Shown in pieces: positions 47,839-59,359 of a DNA stretch of 64,000 bases. A program made the translations under genes and the position numbers. Within the stretch, counting starts at the first letter, position 1; each line of letters opens with the position of its first letter. Source of the DNA: Chlorobiales bacterium Clorobi_01 (GTDB lineage: Bacteria > Bacteroidota > Chlorobiia > Chlorobiales > Chlorobiaceae); contig LUZT01000011.1 of the NCBI GenBank assembly GCA_001602925.1, positions 79,108 to 143,107 on the forward strand, read 5' to 3'. The notes beneath the pieces are model-generated. The model saw nothing but the letters and a program-made list of their open reading frames with translations. It ran no database searches and was not told where the DNA came from.

Positions 47839-50544
47839 TTACGAGAGAACTTCGAGGTTCCCTTGCAGTTTCAACACCATTGAGCGCGACTCTTCGAGTT
47901 TTTCTTTCTCCTTCGCCACCACATCGGCTGGAGCGTTTGACACAAACTTTTCGTTTGAAAGTTTTTTCTCCAACGATCCAATGTAGGCAGTGACCTTCGT
48001 GATCTCTTTCTGCAGACGCTCTTTTTCCTTTTCGAACGATATCAACCCTTCCAGCCTGATAAAAAGTTCATTGCCGTCAACCACCGAAGCCGCCGAGTGA
48101 GCAGGCCTTTCAACGCTTTCGCCAAGCTCGACTTCGCATTTTGTCAGGGCCGGGAAGATGGCCCGTCCGGTCTGAAGCGCAACAAGCGCGTCAGGCGACG
48201 AGGCCCTGATGACAGCCTGCGCGCGCAGGTCGTGCGGCACGTTGAAGGCCGAGCGGAGGCTGCGGATTTCCGATACCATGTTGCGCACCAGGTCAAACGC
48301 GGCGGCGTCTTCCGCCGTCCACGACGCATCGGGCTGCGGCATCACCTCTTTGGCGATGGTCTGCTCGTTGCCGCGAGGCGCGATGGCGTGCCAGATTTCG
48401 TCGGTGATGAATGGCATGACCGGATGCAGCGCATTGAGCACCCCTTCGAGCACCGAGACCGCCAGACACACCGCGTGGCGTCCACGCTCTTCGGAGCTTT
48501 CGCCCGCCAGCTCGCTCTTGAGCGCCTCGACGTACCAGTCGCAGTAGTCGCCCCAGAAGAACTCATGCACGATCTTCACCATGTCGTTCACCTTGAAATT
48601 GGCCATCGCCTGGTGGTACCGTTCGAGCATGGCGTTGTAGCGCGACATGAGCCAGAGTCCGGCGCTCGACAGCAACTCGCGCTGAGGCGTGAAGTTCGCG
48701 AACGCTTCGACAAACTCCTCGCTGGTGGCAAAGAGCTTTTCGCGCTGCATGAAGACGAAGCGCGAGGCGTTCCATATCTTGGTGGCGAAGTTGCGGCCCA
48801 GCTCGCACTTCTCCTCACCAAAGAGCACATCCTGCCCCAGCGGCGCAATATAGACGATGGTGAAGCGCAACGCGTCGGTGCCGTAAGTGTCGATCACCTT
48901 GAGCGGGTCGGGCGAGTTGCCGAGCGATTTGGAGAGCTTGCGCCCCTTCATGTCGCGGATGATGCTGGTGAAATAGACGTCGCGGAACGGCACATCGCCT
49001 TTGAAGTGCAGCCCGGCCATGATCATGCGGGCCACCCAGAAAAAGATGATGTCCGGGCCGGTCACCAGCGTGTCGGTCGGGTAGAAGGCGCGGAGGTCGT
49101 CGTTGTCGCTGTGCAGCCCCGTCCAGCCGAGCGTGGTCAGCGGCCAGAGCCACGACGAGAACCAGGTATCGAGCACATCTTCGTCCTGCGAAAGTTTGTC
49201 GGTGCCCGCGAGATGGCACGCCTCTTCGTATGACGATGCGACCCAGACGTTGCCCTTATCGTCGTACCAGGCCGGAATGCGGTGGCCCCACCAGAGCTGG
49301 CGGGAGATGCACCAGTCCTGGATGTTCTCCATCCAGTGGCGGTAGGTGTTGATCCAGTGCTCCGGGTGGAAGCGGATTTCGCCGTCGTTGACCGCCTTGA
49401 GCGCAGGCTCGGCGAGCGGCTGCATCTTGACGAACCACTGCTCGGAGAGGTACGGCTCGACCACCACATCGGCGCGTTCGGAGTAGCCCACGTTGTGCTC
49501 GTACTCCTCGACCTTGACGATGTGGCCCAGCTCTTCGAGGTCAGCGACGATCTTGTCTCGCGCATCGAAGCGATCCATGCCCGCGTAGCCGCACTCGTCG
49601 GTCATGCGGGCATCCTTGCCGATCACCGAAAAGACTGGAAGGTTGTGGCGCTTGGCCACCTCGTAGTCGTTCGGGTCGTGCGCCGGCGTGATCTTCAGCG
49701 CGCCGGTGCCGAACTCGATATCGACGTAATCATCGGCGATGACCGGCACGTGGCGTCCGGCAATCGGCACGATGACCAGCTCGCCGATCAGGTCGGCGTA
49801 CCGCTCGTCGTTCGGATTGACCGCGATGGCCACGTCAGCCAGAATCGTCTCCGGACGCACCGTGGCGATGGTAATCGAGCGCGTCGGATCTTTGGCGAGC
49901 GGGTAGCTGACATAGACCAGCTTGTCACGCCGCGACTTCATGATGACCTCTTCGTCCGACAGCGCCGTCTGCGACACCGGGCACCAGTTGATGATGCGGC
50001 GGCCACGGTAGATCAGCCCTTCGCGGTAGAGCGCGACAAAGGTGTTGACGACCGCCTCAGAGGCGCGTTCGTCCATCGTGAAGAGGTTGCGCCGCCAGTC
50101 GCACGAGATGCCAAGCTTGCGGAGCTGGCGCAGAATCAGGCCGCCGTACTCCTCGCGCCACTCCCACACCTTGTCGAGAAAATCACGCCGACCGAGATCG
50201 TGGCGAGTGACCCCCTCCTTGCGCAATTTCTTCTCCACCACGGTCTGCGTCGCAATGCCCGCGTGGTCGGTGCCGGGCAGCCAGAGCGCCTCCTTGCCGC
50301 TCATGCGGGCGTGGCGGATGAAGATGTCCTGAAGCGTGTGGTTCAGCACGTGGCCGAGCGTCAGGCTGCCGGTCACGTTCGGCGGCGGCATCAGCACCGA
50401 GTAGGGCGTCGCGCCCTCTTCGAGCACCCGCGAGTGTTCGGCGTGGAACGTGCCGAGAGCTTCCCAGTGCGCACTTCGCCAGCGCTCTTCGACTTCGTGG
50501 TGGTTGTAGGTTTTATCGAGATTCTGCGCGGAATGGTCACTCAT
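47839..50544 (-). CDS. valS: Valyl-tRNA synthetase
   Basis: 901 residues, class Ia enzyme. HIGH-type motif in [11 protein letters not shown] near residue 60 and KMSKS-type motif [13 protein letters not shown]; an inserted editing domain (CP1, about 190-340) with [19 protein letters not shown] that clears mischarged Thr; and the C-terminal tRNA-binding coiled coil ([20 protein letters not shown]), shorter than in Thermus but present. It is read towards rpoD; the 175 bases between them show no clear terminator and contain the rpoD promoter region. Confidence 0.97.
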   Translation of the reverse strand: MSDHSAQNLDKTYNHHEVEERWRSAHWEALGTFHAEHSRVLEEGATPYSVLMPPPNVTGSLTLGHVLNHTLQDIFIRHARMSGKEALWLPGTDHAGIATQTVVEKKLRKEGVTRHDLGRRDFLDKVWEWREEYGGLILRQLRKLGISCDWRRNLFTMDERASEAVVNTFVALYREGLIYRGRRIINWCPVSQTALSDEEVIMKSRRDKLVYVSYPLAKDPTRSITIATVRPETILADVAIAVNPNDERYADLIGELVIVPIAGRHVPVIADDYVDIEFGTGALKITPAHDPNDYEVAKRHNLPVFSVIGKDARMTDECGYAGMDRFDARDKIVADLEELGHIVKVEEYEHNVGYSERADVVVEPYLSEQWFVKMQPLAEPALKAVNDGEIRFHPEHWINTYRHWMENIQDWCISRQLWWGHRIPAWYDDKGNVWVASSYEEACHLAGTDKLSQDEDVLDTWFSSWLWPLTTLGWTGLHSDNDDLRAFYPTDTLVTGPDIIFFWVARMIMAGLHFKGDVPFRDVYFTSIIRDMKGRKLSKSLGNSPDPLKVIDTYGTDALRFTIVYIAPLGQDVLFGEEKCELGRNFATKIWNASRFVFMQREKLFATSEEFVEAFANFTPQRELLSSAGLWLMSRYNAMLERYHQAMANFKVNDMVKIVHEFFWGDYCDWYVEALKSELAGESSEERGRHAVCLAVSVLEGVLNALHPVMPFITDEIWHAIAPRGNEQTIAKEVMPQPDASWTAEDAAAFDLVRNMVSEIRSLRSAFNVPHDLRAQAVIRASSPDALVALQTGRAIFPALTKCEVELGESVERPAHSAASVVDGNELFIRLEGLISFEKEKERLQKEITKVTAYIGSLEKKLSNEKFVSNAPADVVAKEKEKLEESRSMVLKLQGNLEVLS

Positions 50545-50574
50545 GAGTCTGGTTCAAAGCAAGGTTGAAAATTA

Positions 50575-50602
50575 CAGACGCCCCCCTGTGAGGAGGCGTC
50601 TG
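50575..50602 (-). terminator. Terminator after clpP
   Basis: CAGACGCC (50575-50582) and GGCGTCTG (50595-50602) with extra C/G pairs near the loop; on the minus strand followed by TAATTTTC. It lies 34 bases beyond the clpP stop and before valS. Confidence 0.75.
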
Positions 50603-50635
50603 AAAATCGTTATTTCCCGATCTGCCCGGCCTGCA

Positions 50636-51313
50636 TCACTCCTCGCTCTTCGGAGCCGGACGCTTCTCGAAAATCTGGTCGATCAGGCCGTACTCCTTCG
50701 CCTCGGTGGCATTCATCCAGCGGTCGCGCTCGGAGTCCTCGCGGATTCTCGACACATCCTGACCGGTATGCTTTGCGAGCAGATCTTCAAGCAGATGGCG
50801 GATCTTTTCGATCTCGCGGGCCTGAATGAGGATGTCGGTCTCCTGCCCCTGTGCGCCGCCCGAAGGCTGGTGGATCATGATGCGCGAGTGCGGAAGCGAA
50901 GCCCGCTTGCCCGAGGTGCCGCTGGCGAGCAGGAACGCGCCCATGCTGGCCGCCATGCCAACGCAGACAGTCGAGATGTCGGGGCGAATGTACTGCATCG
51001 TATCGTAGATGCCGAGGCCCGCCGACACGCTTCCGCCGGGTGAATTGATGTAGATGTAGATGTCGCGCTCCGGGTCTTCCGATTCGAGGAAGATGAGCTG
51101 CGCCATGATGAGACCAGCCACGTGCTCGTCGATGGGCGAGCCGAGGAAGATGATGCGCTCGCGAAGCAGACGGGAAAAGATATCGAACGCACGCTCGCCG
51201 CGTCCCGAGGTCTCGATGACCATCGGCACGAGCTGGCTGTTGATGCTGTTTTCAATCGCTCCGGAGTAGAGTTTTTTTGCGTGATGGTCGAAACCGAAAT
51301 TGATATTTGCCAT
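50636..51313 (-). CDS. clpP: ATP-dependent Clp protease proteolytic subunit
   Basis: 225 residues from the ATG at 51313; the frame is open 21 codons upstream without family sequence. Serine protease that forms the tetradecameric chamber used by ClpX/ClpA. Catalytic Ser in [14 protein letters not shown], His in [10 protein letters not shown], and Asp in the [18 protein letters not shown] region; IFLGSPID and IYINSPGG are typical. A stand-alone gene here, without clpX next to it. Read divergently from thyX. Confidence 0.96.
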   Translation of the reverse strand: MANINFGFDHHAKKLYSGAIENSINSQLVPMVIETSGRGERAFDIFSRLLRERIIFLGSPIDEHVAGLIMAQLIFLESEDPERDIYIYINSPGGSVSAGLGIYDTMQYIRPDISTVCVGMAASMGAFLLASGTSGKRASLPHSRIMIHQPSGGAQGQETDILIQAREIEKIRHLLEDLLAKHTGQDVSRIREDSERDRWMNATEAKEYGLIDQIFEKRPAPKSEE

Positions 51314-51521
51314 GTGCCTGAACTTTTTTGTTGTTGCCCGGCGAAATATACGCTCAAATTCCGCAGAGTGGTGCAATGAACACCTAAAATACAGAGACGG
51401 AACAAGATTTCAAGAAATCCGGTTCCGCTTTCCTTAAATTATTATGACAGCGCCTCCATCGCTGCTCCGACTTTTGGTATATTGAACGCTTCATACCACC
51501 ATTCAAGACCGTCAGATAACC

Positions 51522-52181
51522 ATGCAGGTACGCCTCATCTCCGTCACCAACCCGCTCATCGAAATCGACAACCGCCAGCTCACGCCGGAAGGACTCATGG
51601 CCTACTGCGCTCGCGTATCGAGCCCGCACCAGGAGACGCCGGATTACGAGAAGCTGCTCGCATACTGCATCCAGAACAAGCACTGGAGCGTCTTCGAGAT
51701 GGTTGACATGACGGTGGAAATCACCACCTCCCGCGCCATCTCCCCGCAGATTCTGCGCCATCGCAGCTTCTGTTTCCAGGAATTTTCACAGCGCTACGCC
51801 AAGGCGCAGACAACTGAAAAGTACGAGCCGAGGCGTCAGGATGTAAAAAACAGGCAGAACTCACTGGATGATCTCGACGAAGCGACCGTAAAGTGGTTTG
51901 ACGAGGCGCAGGAAAAGGTCGCGCAGCTCGCGTTCGAGAGTTACGAAGAGGCGCTGGAGAAAGGTATCGCCAAGGAGTGCGCCCGCGTCCTGCTCCCGCT
52001 CGCCACCCAGACCCGGCTCTACATGAAAGGCTCGATCAGAAGCTGGATCCACTACCTCGAAGTCCGCACCGACCCCGCTACCCAGAAAGAGCACCGCGAC
52101 ATTGCCGAAGCCGTGCAGGCAATTTTTGTGGAGCAGTTCCCGGTGACGAGCAAAGCGCTGGGGTGGAAATACGGATGTTGA
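51522..52181 (+). CDS. thyX: Flavin-dependent thymidylate synthase
   Basis: 219 residues. Makes dTMP from dUMP with methylenetetrahydrofolate and FAD/NADPH, replacing ThyA. The ThyX signature RHRxxS is in [16 protein letters not shown] near residue 90; the dUMP/FAD site [20 protein letters not shown] lies near residue 160. Frame starts at the ATG at 51522, giving the usual family length. Its stop is followed at once by a terminator shared with convergent accD. Confidence 0.95.
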   Translation: MQVRLISVTNPLIEIDNRQLTPEGLMAYCARVSSPHQETPDYEKLLAYCIQNKHWSVFEMVDMTVEITTSRAISPQILRHRSFCFQEFSQRYAKAQTTEKYEPRRQDVKNRQNSLDDLDEATVKWFDEAQEKVAQLAFESYEEALEKGIAKECARVLLPLATQTRLYMKGSIRSWIHYLEVRTDPATQKEHRDIAEAVQAIFVEQFPVTSKALGWKYGC

Positions 52182-52186
52182 ATGAA

Positions 52187-52215
52187 AAAAGGGAAAAGAA
52201 ATTCTTTTCCCTTTT
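52187..52215. terminator. Bidirectional terminator thyX / accD
   Basis: AAAAGGGAAAAG (52187-52198) pairs with CTTTTCCCTTTT (52204-52215), a 12-bp stem with a 5-base loop, 5 bases past the thyX stop and 38 bases past the accD stop. Confidence 0.8.
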
Positions 52216-52253
52216 CCCTCCAATTCGACCTAGAAAGTATCTCTGTCTCCCCC

Positions 52254-53090
52254 TTACTTCATGTGCCCAAGCAGCTTGATGAGCTGCGCGCGCAAATCCT
52301 TGCGGTGAACGATAGTGTCAACGAAACCGTGCTCCTGCAGAAACTCGGCGCGCTGGAAGCCTTCGGGAAGATCGCGTTTAATGGTGTCGCGGATGACGCG
52401 CGGCCCGGCAAAACCGATGAGCGCTTTCGGCTCGCTGATGTTCAGGTCGCCAAGCATGGCAAAGGAGGCGCTGATACCGCCCATCGTCGGGTCGGTCATG
52501 AGCGAGATGAACGGAATACCGCGCTCGCCGAGGCGCGTCAGCCGCGCCGAGGTCTTGGCCATCTGCATGAGGCTGAAGGCTCCCTCCATCATGCGCGCGC
52601 CGCCAGACTGGGAGATGACGATGAGCGGCGCATTCAGCTCCACGCTCTTATCGGCAGCACGGGCGATCTTTTCGCCGACCACCGAACCCATCGAGCCACC
52701 GATGAAACCGAAATCCATGCCGGAAATGACCGCATCGGAGCCGCCAAGCTTGCCGGTCGCGTTCCGGCACGCCTCGCTTTTGCCCGATTTCTGCATCGTG
52801 GAGCGAACGCGCTCGGGGTAGTCCTTGGTATCGACGAACTTGAGCGGATCGGCAGCCCTGAGCTGCGCGTCGAACTCCTCCCACTTCCCGTCGTCGAACA
52901 GGAAGGAAAAATAGAGGTCTGGCGATATGCGGAAATGAAAACCGCAATGCGGACAGGTATAGAGGTGATCTTCAAGCTGTTTCTTGTGCAGCGCAGCGCC
53001 GCACGAATCGCATTTCGACCACAACCCTTCCGGGGTATCTCGCTTGTCCTTTGTTCGTATCGAAGGAATCGCCCGTTTGAACCAGACCAT
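52254..53090 (-). CDS. accD: Acetyl-CoA carboxylase carboxyltransferase subunit beta
   Basis: 278 residues from the ATG at 53090, normal AccD length; the longer open frame (to 53324) runs into the neighbouring gene and lacks homology. Transfers CO2 from biotin to acetyl-CoA with AccA, first step of fatty-acid synthesis. N-terminal zinc ribbon with CDSC and CPHC knuckles, then the crotonase-like core with [35 protein letters not shown] and [13 protein letters not shown]. Read divergently from the patatin gene. Confidence 0.95.
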   Translation of the reverse strand: MVWFKRAIPSIRTKDKRDTPEGLWSKCDSCGAALHKKQLEDHLYTCPHCGFHFRISPDLYFSFLFDDGKWEEFDAQLRAADPLKFVDTKDYPERVRSTMQKSGKSEACRNATGKLGGSDAVISGMDFGFIGGSMGSVVGEKIARAADKSVELNAPLIVISQSGGARMMEGAFSLMQMAKTSARLTRLGERGIPFISLMTDPTMGGISASFAMLGDLNISEPKALIGFAGPRVIRDTIKRDLPEGFQRAEFLQEHGFVDTIVHRKDLRAQLIKLLGHMK

Positions 53091-53181
53091 TTTTATTATT
53101 ACCTCTAAAGAGTTTACATTGAAATTTAAGATATAAACTCGACACGATTTCCCAAAAAACAGGCTGTGCCCGGAGTCCCTT

Positions 53182-55977
53182 GTGAACCGCAAACGACAGC
53201 AGCTTCTGCATCTCTCATTTTTACGAACGTTTATAAAGCTGGCTCTCCTGCTCCCGATTGCCGTTGTCGCCATGCTGCCGCTGCGTGAAGCGCGGGCTGC
53301 CGTGATCATCGTCTGGCCCGACACGCTCGCGACACCAAATCACCGTTACGAAATTCTTCCGGCCATGCGTCCGCTGCGCAAAACCGTCGGGCTGGCCCTG
53401 TCGGGAGGCGGAGCGAACAGCATCGCCCAGATCGGCGTGCTCAAGGCGCTGGAGGAGGAGAATGTGCCCATCGACTTCATCGCCGGAACCAGCATGGGCG
53501 CGCTGGTCGGTGGCTTGTACAGTTCGGGCTACACCGCCGCGGAACTTGAATCGCTGGCCCACTCTCTCCCCTGGCAGAAGCTGGTTTCCCTCGATAACGA
53601 AGCGCCCAGAACCAACACCTATCTTGAGCAGAAAAGCATCCGGGACCGGGCCTCCATCGCCATCCGTTTCGAGAAATTCAAGCTGGTCGTACCCAAATCA
53701 CTGAGCGCGGCGCAGACGCTCACCCGAACCATCGACCTGCTTATACTGAACGCCCCCTATCACACCGGTCACTCGTTTTCCGACCTGCCTGTCGGGTTCC
53801 GGGCGGTCTCTACCGACCTGTTGTCGGGCCGACGGGTGACGCTCACCTCGGGACCGCTCTCGGAGGCGATGCGCGCCAGCAGCACCATTCCGATTCTCAA
53901 TCTGCCAATCGAACGGAACGGCCAGAAGCTGGCCGACGGAGGGCTGGTAGCCAACCTCCCCGTCGATGAGCTGGATCATTTCGATGCAGGCTACAAGGTG
54001 GCCGTGGACACGCATGGCAGGATGTACACCGACAGCAGCGAAATCGACGTGCCATGGAAAGCCGCCGACCAGGCGATGACCATCCTGACGCAGGTTCAGT
54101 ACCCGCAACAGCTCGAAAAGGCTGATATGGTCATCACCCCCGAAATCAGCAACCACAAGGCGACCGACTTTTCAGACATTCGCGAAATGATTGCCGCCGG
54201 TTACGCCAAGGGCCGCCTGCTCGCCCCGGTCATCAAACGGAACATCCAGCTCAGTCCACAAAACGATATCGATATTGCCGGATGCAGTAAAAGCATCGAG
54301 GGCCTCCCGGATACAGCGGAGTACATCGAACAGGCGAGAACAGCGAGGGCCATCGTGCGCAGCGAAACCCGCGTCAAAAAAATCCTGGACGAACTGCTTC
54401 AAACCGGCCTTTTCACGCGCGTGCACGCCCGGCTCGACCGCCGCTCGAAAAGCGTAGAATTCGTGCTCGAACCGCTGCCAAGAATCGAAAAAATCGAGGT
54501 CACAGGCGGCCCCGCCAGCGCGGTTCCGGAAAAAACGATCGATAATGCATTCCTGCCGCTAAACGGAAAACTCTACACCAGCGAGGTCGCAACCGGCACG
54601 CTTGAAAAGCTCATCCGGCTTTACCGCGACAAAGGGTACAGCCTTGTGGGCATCGAAAGCGCCTCGGTCTCCGGCAAGACACTCACGATCCGGCTTACTT
54701 CGGGCAAAATTGAAAAGGTGGAGATCGAGCAGGACAGAAAGCTCACCAAACCGTTGGCCGTCCGGCGAGAAATGACTGTTGATTCCACAAAGGCGTTTCG
54801 TTACGCGGATGCTGAAAAAACGATCAACAATCTTTACGGAACCGGCGTGTTCAACCGGGTCTCGCTGAGCACGGAAAACCCGAGCCAGCAGGAACAGGAC
54901 AGCAACGGCACGCTCCTCGTCCGGCTCGACGAGAAATTGCCCTCGGTACTGCGAATCGGTGTGCGCTATGATGACACCTCGAATGCCCAACTCCTGCTCG
55001 ACTTCAGGAATGAAAACCTCTATGGCACCGGAAACTCTGCCGGAGGATGGGCTAAAATCGGACAAAAAAACAATCGCTTTAATCTTGAATTCAGCATGCC
55101 CCGGATCGGAAGCACACCGCTGACCATGTTCACAAGGGCGTTTTTCGATCAGCGCGACTTTGAAACACGCCAGCTGGCACTCATCGGGCAATCAGGCTTG
55201 CAGGCCACGGGAGAGGCCCGCTCGCTCGGCATCCAGCGTTACGGCATCACGACCTCGTTCGGCACGCGCATCAGGAAAAACGGCCGTCTGACGGCGGACT
55301 TTACCGTGCAAAACGCCCAGTCCTATATCAGGGACAACATCGATGAGCCATTCGCCACCGGAAACGTCAACCTGGCATCCGTTGGCGGGCAATTCACCTT
55401 CGACAATCGTGACAGTTCATTCCTGCCTTCGGGCGGACGATATACGAATATCCGGTACACATCGACCTCCGCTCTTCTCAACAATGCGGACAGTTTCTGG
55501 CAATTCTCGGCATTGCATGAGGAGAACTTCTCGGTCAGTTCAGCCACCACGCTCCAGCTGACGGCCCTTGCCGGAACCAGCAGCGAGGAGGTTCCGCTTT
55601 CGGAGAAATTCTTCCTTGGCGGAACGGGCAATTCCTACAGCTACCGCTTTATCGGACTGAAAGACAGCGACCTGATCGGCAACAACATCGCCGTTGCCGG
55701 GGCCATGCTCCGCTACAAAGTCCCGATGCAACTCGTGTTCCCGACATCGTTCACCCTGTCCTACAACATCGGCAACGTCTGGGAACGGCGCACGCAGATG
55801 TCGATCAGCAAGCTGATCCAGGGAGTAGGCGCCGGGCTGGTCTGGGATACTCCGATTGGCCCGGCACAGTTTACCGTCGCCAAACCGTTCGCCTTTGAGA
55901 ACGAGGAAGTCAAGGATGACGCCAAAATCGATTTCTCCGAAACGGTGCTCTATTTCAGTCTGGGCCATGACTTCTGA
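53182..55977 (+). CDS. Patatin-like phospholipase fused to POTRA and BamA-type barrel (type Vd)
   Basis: 931 residues from a GTG at 53182. A hydrophobic signal segment (about 15-40, ending REARA) is followed by a patatin domain with oxyanion hole GGGANS (75-80), nucleophile Ser104 in GTSMG, and catalytic Asp252 in ADGG. Then come one or more POTRA-like repeats (about 390-560, e.g. [33 protein letters not shown]) and a C-terminal 16-strand surface-antigen barrel (to the terminal ..SLGHDF). This is the PlpD/type Vd autotransporter plan, a lipase delivered to the cell surface. Catalytic dyad intact. Confidence 0.9.
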   Translation: MNRKRQQLLHLSFLRTFIKLALLLPIAVVAMLPLREARAAVIIVWPDTLATPNHRYEILPAMRPLRKTVGLALSGGGANSIAQIGVLKALEEENVPIDFIAGTSMGALVGGLYSSGYTAAELESLAHSLPWQKLVSLDNEAPRTNTYLEQKSIRDRASIAIRFEKFKLVVPKSLSAAQTLTRTIDLLILNAPYHTGHSFSDLPVGFRAVSTDLLSGRRVTLTSGPLSEAMRASSTIPILNLPIERNGQKLADGGLVANLPVDELDHFDAGYKVAVDTHGRMYTDSSEIDVPWKAADQAMTILTQVQYPQQLEKADMVITPEISNHKATDFSDIREMIAAGYAKGRLLAPVIKRNIQLSPQNDIDIAGCSKSIEGLPDTAEYIEQARTARAIVRSETRVKKILDELLQTGLFTRVHARLDRRSKSVEFVLEPLPRIEKIEVTGGPASAVPEKTIDNAFLPLNGKLYTSEVATGTLEKLIRLYRDKGYSLVGIESASVSGKTLTIRLTSGKIEKVEIEQDRKLTKPLAVRREMTVDSTKAFRYADAEKTINNLYGTGVFNRVSLSTENPSQQEQDSNGTLLVRLDEKLPSVLRIGVRYDDTSNAQLLLDFRNENLYGTGNSAGGWAKIGQKNNRFNLEFSMPRIGSTPLTMFTRAFFDQRDFETRQLALIGQSGLQATGEARSLGIQRYGITTSFGTRIRKNGRLTADFTVQNAQSYIRDNIDEPFATGNVNLASVGGQFTFDNRDSSFLPSGGRYTNIRYTSTSALLNNADSFWQFSALHEENFSVSSATTLQLTALAGTSSEEVPLSEKFFLGGTGNSYSYRFIGLKDSDLIGNNIAVAGAMLRYKVPMQLVFPTSFTLSYNIGNVWERRTQMSISKLIQGVGAGLVWDTPIGPAQFTVAKPFAFENEEVKDDAKIDFSETVLYFSLGHDF

Positions 55978-56006
55978 CAACATCTGAAACCATACATCGA
56001 CATCTT

Positions 56007-56795
56007 TTGACGACAAGCACCAAACCGCACATTCTTGTCTGTAATGACGACGGCATCGAAGGCCCTGGCCTGCACGCGCTGGCTGCCTCGATGAAAAAAC
56101 TCGGCTCCGTGACGGTGGTCGCACCCGCCGAACCTCAAAGCGGCAAAAGCCACGGCATGACCCTTGGCGAACCGCTACGCATCAGGAAGTACCAGAAAAA
56201 CAACCGCTTTTTCGGCTATACTGTCTCCGGCACGCCCGTAGACTGCATCAAGGTGGCGTTGAGCCACATCCTCGACGCGAAACCAGACCTCATCGTTTCC
56301 GGCATCAACTATGGCAGCAACACGGCCATGAACAGCCTCTACTCCGGAACGGTAGCCGCCGCCCGCGAGGGGGCGATCCAGAATGTGCCGTCGCTCGCCT
56401 TTTCGCTGACCACCTATGAAAACGCCGACTTCACCTACGCTGCCAAATTCGCCCGGCAGCTGGCACGCGAGGTGCTTCAGCGGGGAATGCCGCCCGACAC
56501 CATTCTGTCGGCAAATATTCCCAACGTGCCCGAAAAGGAGATTCGCGGCATCCTGTTCACGCGGCAGGGGCGGTCGCGATGGGAGGAGTCGACCATCGAG
56601 CGGCACGACATGTACGGCAACCCCTACTACTGGCTCGCCGGCTCTCTCCAGTTGCACGACAATGATCTCGCGGAGGACGAATACGCTGTGCGGCACAACT
56701 ATGTGGCCGTCACGCCCATCGCCTGTGACATGACCGATCATCGTTTCAGAAACGAACTCGAAACCTGGGGACTCCAGAACACCATCAAGAAGTAA
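56007..56795 (+). CDS. surE: 5'/3'-nucleotidase SurE
   Basis: 262 residues from a TTG at 56007, 29 bases after the patatin gene stop; no ATG or GTG is available before the conserved CNDDG site, so a TTG start is the best choice but not certain. Metal-dependent phosphatase acting on nucleoside monophosphates. Signature [13 protein letters not shown] with the two Asp metal ligands, then [37 protein letters not shown], and GTVAAAREG. bshC follows 4 bases later. Confidence 0.93.
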   Translation: MTTSTKPHILVCNDDGIEGPGLHALAASMKKLGSVTVVAPAEPQSGKSHGMTLGEPLRIRKYQKNNRFFGYTVSGTPVDCIKVALSHILDAKPDLIVSGINYGSNTAMNSLYSGTVAAAREGAIQNVPSLAFSLTTYENADFTYAAKFARQLAREVLQRGMPPDTILSANIPNVPEKEIRGILFTRQGRSRWEESTIERHDMYGNPYYWLAGSLQLHDNDLAEDEYAVRHNYVAVTPIACDMTDHRFRNELETWGLQNTIKK

Positions 56796-56799
56796 GCGC

Positions 56800-58491
56800 G
56801 TGAACACTTTCCTTATCGACTACCAGCGCATCCAGACGCCAAAAAAGGGTTTTTCGAAGCTTTTCTGCGACTATACCTCCGAAAGCGACGCGCGAACGAA
56901 ACTGCTTGCGGGCTGCTTCCATCTCGACTACCGCAAGGACGCCGACTACTACCGCCACCTCGGCCTTCTTGCATCCCGCAACTTCAGGCGTGAGGCTCTG
57001 GTGGAGCTGCTGACGAGACAAAACGCCATGTTCGGCGGCTCGGAACGCCAGCAGCGAGAAATCGAAAAGCTGCGCTCGCCTCGCTGCATGGCGATCATCA
57101 CCGGCCAGCAGACCGGCCTCTTCACCGGCCCGCTCTACACCATCTACAAAGCGCTGACCGCTGTGGTGACCGCCCGCAAGCAGAAGGAGCTCTTCCCGGA
57201 GTACGATTTCGTGCCGGTGTTCTGGATCGAAAGCGAAGACCACGATTTCGACGAAGCAGCGTCAACCGTGCTCTTCTCCGGCAACGGCCTTGAACAGATA
57301 ACGGCGGAAGGCACGCACCGCCTCCCCGACCAGATGGCAGGAACGACCATGCTCGGCGCGAGTATCAGCGAGACGGTTCGGCAGTTCCTCGACCTCTTGC
57401 CAGACACGGAGTTCAAGCCGGAGATCGCGGAAATACTCGAATCCTGCTACGAACCCGGTATTACCTTCGAGATCGCCTTCGCGAGAACGATGAACCGACT
57501 CTTCAGCAACCACCCGCTGATCCTCGTCTCAGCAAACGACCCGCGCTTCAAGCAACTGGCGGTCGAGGTACTCTGCCGGGAGGTCGAAACCGCGCCCGCC
57601 TCGTCGTACGATGTGGTGGCGCAAAGCTCGATCCTCGAATCGATGGGCTATCCGGCGCAGACCAAGCCGCGCGCAGTCAACCTCTTCTACCTCAACCAGC
57701 TCGGCCAGCGCCTGAAGATCGAGCAGCCCTCGCCCGAAAACTTCCTTGTCCTGCCAGACCGTCAGCGCTACACGCGCCACCAGTTGATTGAAATCTGCCA
57801 GGATCATCCCGAAAAATTCAGCCCGAACGTCATCCTCCGCCCGATCGTGCAGGACGCCGTGCTGCCAACCTTCGCCTACATCGGCGGCCCCGGCGAAATC
57901 AGCTATCTGGCGCAGTTCCGCAAGGCATACGAGCATTTTGGCCTGACCATGCCTTTCGTGATTCCGCGCGGCAGCTTCACGCTCGTCGAGCCAAAAATCG
58001 CCCGCACGATGGACAAGGTGCTCAAGGCGACTGGAAGGCCGAGCTTCTCGCGGCGGCAGGTGTACGAAGCGGTGTTCGGGGATGTGCAGGAGCTGCGAAA
58101 ATCGATGGTTTCGGGCGGCGACAGTCAGAAGCTCGACGCCCTGTTCGAGCAGGTGGAATCGGAGGTCACCCGGTCGCTCTCGACACTGGAACCGGCGCTC
58201 GTCAAGATGGATCCGACCTTGCAGCCGACTCTTGCCGCCTCGTCAGGCCAGATCGCCAAGATCATCGGCACCATCAAAGAGAAAACCTACCGTGCAGGCA
58301 GGCGAAAGAACGATGAACTGCTGCAGCAACTCGACAAGGCGGAGCTGAACCTGTTCCCGGATGGCAAGCCGCAGGAGCGAAGCATCAACATCTTCCACTA
58401 CCTCAACAAATACGGCCCGTCGCTGATTGGCGAACTGCTCAGGGTGCTCGAAGGATACTCGACGGAGTCACACCTGATCGTGGAGCTGTAA
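56800..58491 (+). CDS. bshC: Bacillithiol biosynthesis cysteine ligase BshC
   Basis: 563 residues from a GTG at 56800. Thought to add cysteine to GlcN-malate, the last step of bacillithiol formation. Rossmann-like core with [21 protein letters not shown] near residue 105 and [14 protein letters not shown] near residue 145; a long C-terminal coiled-coil arm (about 430-520) as in Bacillus BshC. Green sulfur bacteria are known to make N-methyl-bacillithiol, so the gene fits the lineage. bshA and bshB are not in this window. Confidence 0.92.
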   Translation: MNTFLIDYQRIQTPKKGFSKLFCDYTSESDARTKLLAGCFHLDYRKDADYYRHLGLLASRNFRREALVELLTRQNAMFGGSERQQREIEKLRSPRCMAIITGQQTGLFTGPLYTIYKALTAVVTARKQKELFPEYDFVPVFWIESEDHDFDEAASTVLFSGNGLEQITAEGTHRLPDQMAGTTMLGASISETVRQFLDLLPDTEFKPEIAEILESCYEPGITFEIAFARTMNRLFSNHPLILVSANDPRFKQLAVEVLCREVETAPASSYDVVAQSSILESMGYPAQTKPRAVNLFYLNQLGQRLKIEQPSPENFLVLPDRQRYTRHQLIEICQDHPEKFSPNVILRPIVQDAVLPTFAYIGGPGEISYLAQFRKAYEHFGLTMPFVIPRGSFTLVEPKIARTMDKVLKATGRPSFSRRQVYEAVFGDVQELRKSMVSGGDSQKLDALFEQVESEVTRSLSTLEPALVKMDPTLQPTLAASSGQIAKIIGTIKEKTYRAGRRKNDELLQQLDKAELNLFPDGKPQERSINIFHYLNKYGPSLIGELLRVLEGYSTESHLIVEL

Positions 58492-58501
58492 AAAAGAAAA
58501 A

Positions 58502-58533
58502 GGACGAAGAGAATCACAAAACCCTCTTCGTCC
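58502..58533 (-). terminator. Terminator of the ccs operon
   Basis: GGACGAAGAG (58502-58511) pairs with CTCTTCGTCC (58524-58533). On the minus strand the stem is followed by TTTTTCTTTTTT, so it ends the ccsA transcript; it also lies just after bshC. Confidence 0.85.
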
Positions 58534-58561
58534 ATTACCGGTTACCTGCCGTTTCCAGGCC

Positions 58562-59359
58562 TCATCCTGAATAGGTGTGCACGCTGTTCTGCGCCGAGGG
58601 GAGGTAGTTGACGCCGAACCAGCAAACAAGCAGCACAAAAAACGCCAGCCCGAGATACCACTGGAGCTTGCGCGAATCGGTCTTTCTGGCCACGAGATGC
58701 AGATAGCCGAGATAGGCGAGCCATGAGATGAAGGCCCAGGTCTCTTTCGGATCCCAGGTCCAGTAGTGCCCCCACGCCTCCTTGGCCCAGAGCGCGCCGA
58801 AAATCAGACCAAAGGTGAGCAACACAAATCCAAGCAGGGCGAGATAGTGAGACATCGACTCCCCCTTTGTAGAACGCTTGCCGCGGAAGTTGAGGAAAAC
58901 GTTGTGCCAGCCGGAGACCGCAGAGGCCGCCAGCAGCACGTAGCCTACCAGATAAACCACCACGTGCGGCACGAACCACGGGCTCTGCAACGCAGGCATA
59001 AGGGCCTTCTCGAAGACGTCGGGGTGCATGTAGTTGATACCGAGAAACACCGTTGCCAAACCCATGCAGTAGTACTTGAGCCAGCCGATCTTGTAGCGGT
59101 ACTCGACCAGGAAACCGACGACGGGAATGAGCGTCGCATACCAGAGCCTCGTTTCACCGAGCGTGCGAAGGGGCGGACGATCAAGAGCTATCCAGTAAGA
59201 GGCAAGAAACCATACGAGAACCAACGTTCCTGCGAACAGGAAAAGCCAGGAGAGGGAGCCTGACACTTTGGAGTTTTTCGCCGGAATCTGCAAGAGGCTC
59301 CCTACCGCCCAGCACACAACCGCCGCGAAGGCTATTGCCGGAAATTCTACCAGGGTCAT
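58562..59359 (-). CDS. ccsA: Cytochrome c biogenesis protein CcsA/ResC
   Basis: 265 residues with about eight membrane helices. System II haem handling protein: the WWD domain is WGHYWTWDPKETWAFISW, and the flanking His ligands are in SPWFVPHVVVYLVGY and YLGYLHLVARK. With the ResB partner it carries haem across the membrane and attaches it to apocytochrome c on the periplasmic side. Overlaps the resB-like gene by ATGA. Needed for the c-type cytochromes of photosynthetic sulfide oxidation. Confidence 0.92.
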   Translation of the reverse strand: MTLVEFPAIAFAAVVCWAVGSLLQIPAKNSKVSGSLSWLFLFAGTLVLVWFLASYWIALDRPPLRTLGETRLWYATLIPVVGFLVEYRYKIGWLKYYCMGLATVFLGINYMHPDVFEKALMPALQSPWFVPHVVVYLVGYVLLAASAVSGWHNVFLNFRGKRSTKGESMSHYLALLGFVLLTFGLIFGALWAKEAWGHYWTWDPKETWAFISWLAYLGYLHLVARKTDSRKLQWYLGLAFFVLLVCWFGVNYLPSAQNSVHTYSG

